Of a DNA stretch of 64,000 nucleotides, positions 60,162-64,000 are shown piece after piece (the first letter of the stretch is position 1; each line of letters begins with the position of its first letter). Location: positions 1,221,501 through 1,285,500 of the forward strand of contig NZ_CP086610.1 in assembly GCF_020883495.1 (NCBI RefSeq), given 5' to 3'. Below the pieces are notes generated by a model. That model was not told the DNA's origin and made no database searches. It worked only from the letters and a program-made list of their open reading frames with translations. The position numbers were made by a program, and so were the translations under genes. The stretch is from Shinella zoogloeoides. GTDB taxonomy: Bacteria; Pseudomonadota; Alphaproteobacteria; Rhizobiales; Rhizobiaceae.

Positions 60162-62840
60162 TCAAGCCTTCTTTGCCTTGGTTGCGGCCTTGGGCTTGGC
60201 CGCAGCCTTCGCCTTCGGTTTCGCCGTCTTGGTCTCGTCGGACTTGGCCTTTTCGGTCTTGGCCTTGGTCGTCTTCGCCTTGGCCGGAGCCTTCGCCTTG
60301 CCCTTGGCCGGCGTCTTGCCCGCCTTCTCGGCGATCAGCACCAGCGCCTCTTCCAGCGTGATGCTGTCGGCGGCCTTGCTCTTCGGCAGGGTGGCGTTGA
60401 CCTTGCCCCAGTTGACATAGGGACCGTATTTGCCGTCGCGAACGGTGATCGCGCCGCCATCGGGATGGTCGCCGAGCGTCTTCAGCGCGGCCGGCGCGGC
60501 GCGGCCGCGGCCCGGACCCTTCGACTGCTTGTCGGCGATCACCGTCACGGCGCGGTTGAGGCCGATGGAGAAGACGTCCTCGACGGTCTCCAGGTTCGCG
60601 TAGCTGCCGTCATGCAGCAGGAACGGCCCGTAGCGGCCGAGGCCCGCCGAGATCATCTTGCCCGTCTCGGGATGCTGGCCGATGTCACGCGGCAGCGAGA
60701 GCAGGGCAAGCGCCTTCTCGTGGTCGATGCTCGCCGGCGTCCAGCCCTTCGGCAGGCTGGAGCGCTTGGCCTCCTTGCCGTCGCCGCGCTGGACGTAAGG
60801 CCCGAAGCGGCCGGAGCGAAGCGTGATGTCCTCGCCGGTATGCGGGTCCTTGCCGAGATTTTGCGGCTCGTTGGAGGCGGCCGCCTCCGCATCCGAGCCG
60901 CCATCGGCGGAAAGCTGGCGCGTATAGTTGCATTCCGGGTAGTTCGAGCAGCCGACGAAGGCGCCGAACTTGCCGAGCTTCAGCGAGAGCTTGCCGGTGC
61001 CGCAGACCTGGCAGATACGCGGATCGCTGCCGTCCTCGCGCTTGGGGAAGACGAGCGGGGCCAGTTCCTCGTTCAGCGCGTCGAGAACGTTGGTGACGCG
61101 CAGTTCCTTGGTGTCCTCGATCTGGGCGAAGAAGTCCTTCCAGAAATCGCGGAGAACCTGCTTCCAGTCGAGTTCGCCGGCGGAAATCTTGTCGAGCTTT
61201 TCTTCGAGATCGGCCGTGAAGTCGTATTCGACATAGCGGGTGAAGAAGCTTTCGAGGAAGGCTGTGACGAGGCGGCCCTTGGCTTCCGGGATCAGCTTGC
61301 GCTTGTCGATGATGATGTATTCGCGGTCGCGCAGCGTCGCCAGCGTCGCGGCATAGGTCGACGGGCGGCCGATGCCCAGCTCTTCCATCTTCTTGATGAG
61401 CGAGGCTTCGGAATAACGCGGCGGCGGCTCGGTAAAGTGCTGCGTGGCGTTGATCTTCTGTTTGGCGACCGCCTCGTTGGCATTGATTTCGGGCAGGCGG
61501 CCGTCATCGTCACCATCGTCCGACTGCTCGCCGTCTTCCTTCTGGTCCGTATAGGCGGCGATGAAGCCGTCGAAGCGGATGACGGAGCCGGTGGCGCGCA
61601 GGCCCGCCTTGCGGCCGCCATTGTCCGCCTCGATCTCGACGGTGGTGCGCTCGATCTCGGCGGACGCCATCTGGCTGGCGATACCGCGCTTCCAGACGAG
61701 GTCGTAGAGGCGGAGCTGGTCGGGGTCGAGATAGCGGCGAACCAGGTCGGGCGTGCGGTCGAAGGAGGTCGGGCGGATCGCCTCGTGCGCTTCCTGGGCG
61801 TTCTTCGCCTTGGTGGAGTAGAAGCGGGGCTTTTCCGGCACGTAGCGCGCGCCGAACTGCTCGCCGACGGCCCGGCGGGCCGCGTCGATCGCCTCGGGGG
61901 CCATCTGCACGCCGTCGGTACGCATATAGGTGATGAGACCGACCGTCTCGCCGCCGATATCGATGCCTTCATAGAGCCGCTGCGCGACCTGCATGGTGCG
62001 CGAGGCCGAGAAGCCGAGCTTGGAGGAGGCGGCCTGTTGCAGCGTGGAGGTGGTGAAGGGCGGCGCGGGGTTGCGCTTCGTGGGCTTGGCCTCGACACTC
62101 TCCACGCGGTAGGCCGCGCCGTCGAGCAGGGCCTTGAGGCGGTTCGCCTCCTCGCCGTTGCCGATGGATTTCGCCTGCAGGCGCTTGCCCTCGGCCGAGA
62201 CGAGGCGCGCCTCGAACTCGTCGCCGCGCGGCGTCTTCAGGAGGGCGGAAAGGTTCCAGTATTCTTCCGAGACGAAACGCTCGATCTCGGACTCGCGGTC
62301 GCAGACGAGGCGCAGCGCAACCGACTGCACGCGGCCGGCCGAGCGCGCGCCCGGCAGCTTGCGCCACAGCACCGGCGACAGGTTGAAGCCGACGAGATAG
62401 TCGAGCGCGCGGCGGGCGAGATAGGCATCCACCAGCGCAATGTCGATGTCGCGCGGATTGCGCATGGCATCGAGCACGGCCGACTTGGTGATGGCATTGA
62501 AGACGACGCGCTGGACCGGCTTGTCGCCGATGACGCGCTTCTTCTTGAGCACGTCCAGAACGTGCCAGGAAATCGCTTCACCCTCGCGATCCGGGTCGGT
62601 CGCGAGAATGAGGCCGTCGGAGGATTTCACCGCGTCGGCGATGTCCTTCATGCGCTTGGCCGAGGCGCTGTCCACTTCCCAGGACATTTCGAAGTCCTCG
62701 TCCGGGCGTACGGAGCCGTCCTTGGCGGGCAGGTCGCGCACATGGCCGAAGGAGGCCAGCACCTTGTAGCCGGGGCCGAGATACTTGTTGATCGTCTTGG
62801 CCTTGGCAGGCGATTCCACAACTACAACATTCATCGTCAT
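60162..62840 (-). CDS. topA: DNA topoisomerase I
   Basis: TopA (892 residues) relaxes negative supercoils. The Toprim domain is VVVESPAKAKTINKYLGPGY and ATDPDREGEAISWHV, and the catalytic tyrosine is Tyr305 in GLITYMRTDG. One C4 zinc finger (CQVCGTG and GCSNYPECN) is followed by several Topo_C repeats of the type GRFGPYVQRGDGKEA. The last 60 residues are a Lys/Ala/Thr-rich tail that should bind DNA nonspecifically. Two ATGs (62840 and 62834) are possible starts. Confidence 0.97.
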   Translation of the reverse strand: MTMNVVVVESPAKAKTINKYLGPGYKVLASFGHVRDLPAKDGSVRPDEDFEMSWEVDSASAKRMKDIADAVKSSDGLILATDPDREGEAISWHVLDVLKKKRVIGDKPVQRVVFNAITKSAVLDAMRNPRDIDIALVDAYLARRALDYLVGFNLSPVLWRKLPGARSAGRVQSVALRLVCDRESEIERFVSEEYWNLSALLKTPRGDEFEARLVSAEGKRLQAKSIGNGEEANRLKALLDGAAYRVESVEAKPTKRNPAPPFTTSTLQQAASSKLGFSASRTMQVAQRLYEGIDIGGETVGLITYMRTDGVQMAPEAIDAARRAVGEQFGARYVPEKPRFYSTKAKNAQEAHEAIRPTSFDRTPDLVRRYLDPDQLRLYDLVWKRGIASQMASAEIERTTVEIEADNGGRKAGLRATGSVIRFDGFIAAYTDQKEDGEQSDDGDDDGRLPEINANEAVAKQKINATQHFTEPPPRYSEASLIKKMEELGIGRPSTYAATLATLRDREYIIIDKRKLIPEAKGRLVTAFLESFFTRYVEYDFTADLEEKLDKISAGELDWKQVLRDFWKDFFAQIEDTKELRVTNVLDALNEELAPLVFPKREDGSDPRICQVCGTGKLSLKLGKFGAFVGCSNYPECNYTRQLSADGGSDAEAAASNEPQNLGKDPHTGEDITLRSGRFGPYVQRGDGKEAKRSSLPKGWTPASIDHEKALALLSLPRDIGQHPETGKMISAGLGRYGPFLLHDGSYANLETVEDVFSIGLNRAVTVIADKQSKGPGRGRAAPAALKTLGDHPDGGAITVRDGKYGPYVNWGKVNATLPKSKAADSITLEEALVLIAEKAGKTPAKGKAKAPAKAKTTKAKTEKAKSDETKTAKPKAKAAAKPKAATKAKKA

Positions 62841-62940
62841 TTTCTCTGATGCCGGGCGCCGCGCGGTGGGGCGCAGGGCGAAAGGGGCGGTTGTCCGCCG
62901 GAAAGTCGTGGTCTCGACATGAACAGGGAAAGCGTCCCGG

Positions 62941-63110
62941 TCAAGAGGTGGGGGCGAAATTTAGTGATACAACGCGATGCAACCATATGGGGATATTTTG
63001 CGTGGCGCACCAATAGATACAACTGGCGTTGCGAAATATACAACCGATAAGGGAATTACATATTATTGCAATTGTTGATATTGGTTGTATGGTCGTATAT
63101 GCATGAATGA
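62941..63110. promoter_or_regulatory. AT-rich divergent regulatory region with repeated ATACAAC motifs
   Basis: The 316-bp gap between topA and the divergent small gene contains an AT-rich block. The heptamer ATACAAC occurs directly at 62967, 63017 and 63038 and inverted at 63084-63090. Two copies are 21 bp apart, two helical turns. They may be sites for a regulator of topA or of the small gene. No gene is seen in this gap. Confidence 0.5.
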
Positions 63111-63156
63111 CGCAACCTATGAGGGATTTCCGCGTCGTGGATGCAACGGGGGAGCC

Positions 63157-63411
63157 ATGAACCTGAAGCCAGCCAAACCCGCCCAGCCGCCGCATGCGGT
63201 GGAAGAAAATATCGCCTCTGTGCGCCAGATGCTGGGGGAGCTGCGCGCCGTCGCGCACAATGAAGGCGCCGACATGCTGCGGTATTTCATCGAAATGGCC
63301 TATGTGGAGGCAGGCGACATCCTGTCCGGCTTCCGGCCGCTGTCAATCCGGGAGAATCGAGACCGCGCCCCCGGCGTGCCGCTGAATCCGGCCGGCAAGG
63401 TCAAGCTCTAG
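63157..63411 (+). CDS. conserved hypothetical protein, 84 residues
   Basis: The ATG at 63157 follows GGGGGAG. The peptide is helical in the middle (ENIASVRQMLGELRAVAHNE and DMLRYFIEMAYVEAGDIL), without signal peptide or cysteine. It starts divergently from topA. Its last 69 bases overlap the 3' end of dprA on the other strand. I do not recognise a family; similar short proteins next to dprA occur in relatives to my memory. The helical pattern suggests a small protein-binding module. Confidence 0.75.
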   Translation: MNLKPAKPAQPPHAVEENIASVRQMLGELRAVAHNEGADMLRYFIEMAYVEAGDILSGFRPLSIRENRDRAPGVPLNPAGKVKL

Positions 63412-64000
63412 CAGCACCAGATAGACGGTCGCCGGCGCAATGCCCGTATGGCGGACGATATCGTCGATTTCAGCCGGCACCTGGCTCAAGGCATCCGCGA
63501 TGCGCTCGCGCTGGCTGTCGTTCGGCGGTGCGAGCAGGCCCGGCCTTGCATCTTCCGCCGGCTCGCGCGCACCGGGGCGAGGGGTGAAAAGATCGGGTTC
63601 GCAAAGCGGGCGAAGCGCCTCCAGCACATCCTGTGGCGTCGTGACGATCGTCGCCCCGTCCTTCAGCAGGCCATTGGTGCCCTCGCAGCGCGGATCGAGC
63701 GGCGAGCCGGGCACGGCGAAGACCTGCCGGCCGAAATCCCCCGCATTGCGCGCCGTGATCAGCGAGCCGGACCGCATCGCCGCCTCGACCACCACGAGGC
63801 CGAGCGACATGCCGGCGATCAGCCGGTTGCGGCGGGGAAAGTCGCGCGCCCGCGGCTCCCAGCCGAAGGGCATTTCGCTGATGGCGAGGCCCTGCCCATG
63901 CGTGAGTTCATCGAGCAGGCCTATATTTTCCGGCGGGTAGGGTTTGTCGAGGCCGCCGGCCATGGCGGCGACCGTGCCGGTGTCGAGGCTGGCGCGATGG
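63343..64000 (-). CDS. dprA: DNA-processing protein DprA, C-terminal part (5' end outside window)
   Basis: The frame is open to the end of the window and shows 218 codons. It starts inside the Rossmann-like DprA domain (LDTGTVAAMAGGLDKPYPPE) and contains ISEMPFGWEPRARDFPRRNR, VVEAAMRSGSLITARNAGDF and FAVPGSPLDPRCEGTNGL, all hallmarks of the family. A DprA-type winged helix ends the protein (EIDDIVRHTGIAPATVYLVL). DprA loads RecA onto incoming single-stranded DNA during transformation and is found also in bacteria not known to be competent. Confidence 0.95.
   Translation of the reverse strand, partial: HRASLDTGTVAAMAGGLDKPYPPENIGLLDELTHGQGLAISEMPFGWEPRARDFPRRNRLIAGMSLGLVVVEAAMRSGSLITARNAGDFGRQVFAVPGSPLDPRCEGTNGLLKDGATIVTTPQDVLEALRPLCEPDLFTPRPGAREPAEDARPGLLAPPNDSQRERIADALSQVPAEIDDIVRHTGIAPATVYLVLLELDLAGRIQRHAGGAVSILPD

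Noticed and set aside
57878..62849. Long plus-strand frames antisense to rnr and topA
   Set aside because: Both target genes are complete with active-site motifs on the minus strand; the plus frames are low-complexity and domain-free.

Overview
The window is high-GC DNA from an alphaproteobacterium, almost certainly a member of the Rhizobiaceae (Rhizobium/Sinorhizobium/Shinella group; the genus cannot be fixed from the sequence alone). The reasons are a single long nuo operon with a C-terminally extended nuoE, the neighbour sets birA-rnj-DUF1467-proS-lolC-lolD-dnaE and dinB-DUF3572-divK-pleD-rpmG, a fused secDF, a short prolyl-tRNA synthetase, GTTC-N7-GTTC type LexA boxes and rhizobial intergenic palindromes. 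No insertion sequence, prophage, CRISPR array or plasmid gene was seen. This is a core chromosomal segment with a modest accessory part in its first 18 kb.

Positions 1-10200 hold the 3' end of a YhaN-type DNA-repair ATPase, a small membrane protein, secDF, and then a minus-strand group: an FAD amine/amino-acid oxidase, its LysR neighbour, an orphan polar amino-acid binding protein and an aldo/keto reductase. Positions 10287-18456 are a complete five-step histidine utilisation locus. hutI-H-G-U-D run leftwards and hutF-hutC run rightwards from a shared 112-bp promoter region that carries one perfect 12-bp HutC-like palindrome. HutF plus HutG define the pathway through formylglutamate to glutamate and formate.

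Positions 18674-19565 carry a small conserved protein, tRNA-Val(UAC) on the minus strand and two identical tRNA-Asp(GUC) genes. Positions 19995-35902 are the 14-gene complex I operon nuoA-N. It has an extra gene between nuoF and nuoG that repeats the helix-hairpin-helix tail of NuoE. birA and RNase J follow immediately. A 700-bp gap before proS carries a candidate minus-strand sRNA with a strong terminator. proS-lolC-lolD, a secreted protein, and the replicative polymerase dnaE come next.

The most interesting spot is 43599-43741. A TTGACA promoter overlapped by a perfect LexA box (GAAC-N7-GAAC) sits just upstream of a 28-codon ORF with a strong ribosome binding site, encoding a single-helix membrane peptide. 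A second LexA box precedes dinB (DNA polymerase IV). The window therefore contains two likely SOS units, one of them a micropeptide resembling in design the SOS-induced division inhibitors or toxins of other bacteria.

Positions 47448-64000 hold a LysR/EamA exporter pair, an L,D-transpeptidase, dinB, DUF3572, divK-pleD (cell-cycle and c-di-GMP signalling), a structured RNA candidate ending in a textbook terminator, rpmG, an MFS carrier, and a minus-strand series Nudix-DUF983-rnr-topA. A divergent small protein follows, whose 3' end overlaps the tail of a partial dprA that leaves the window.
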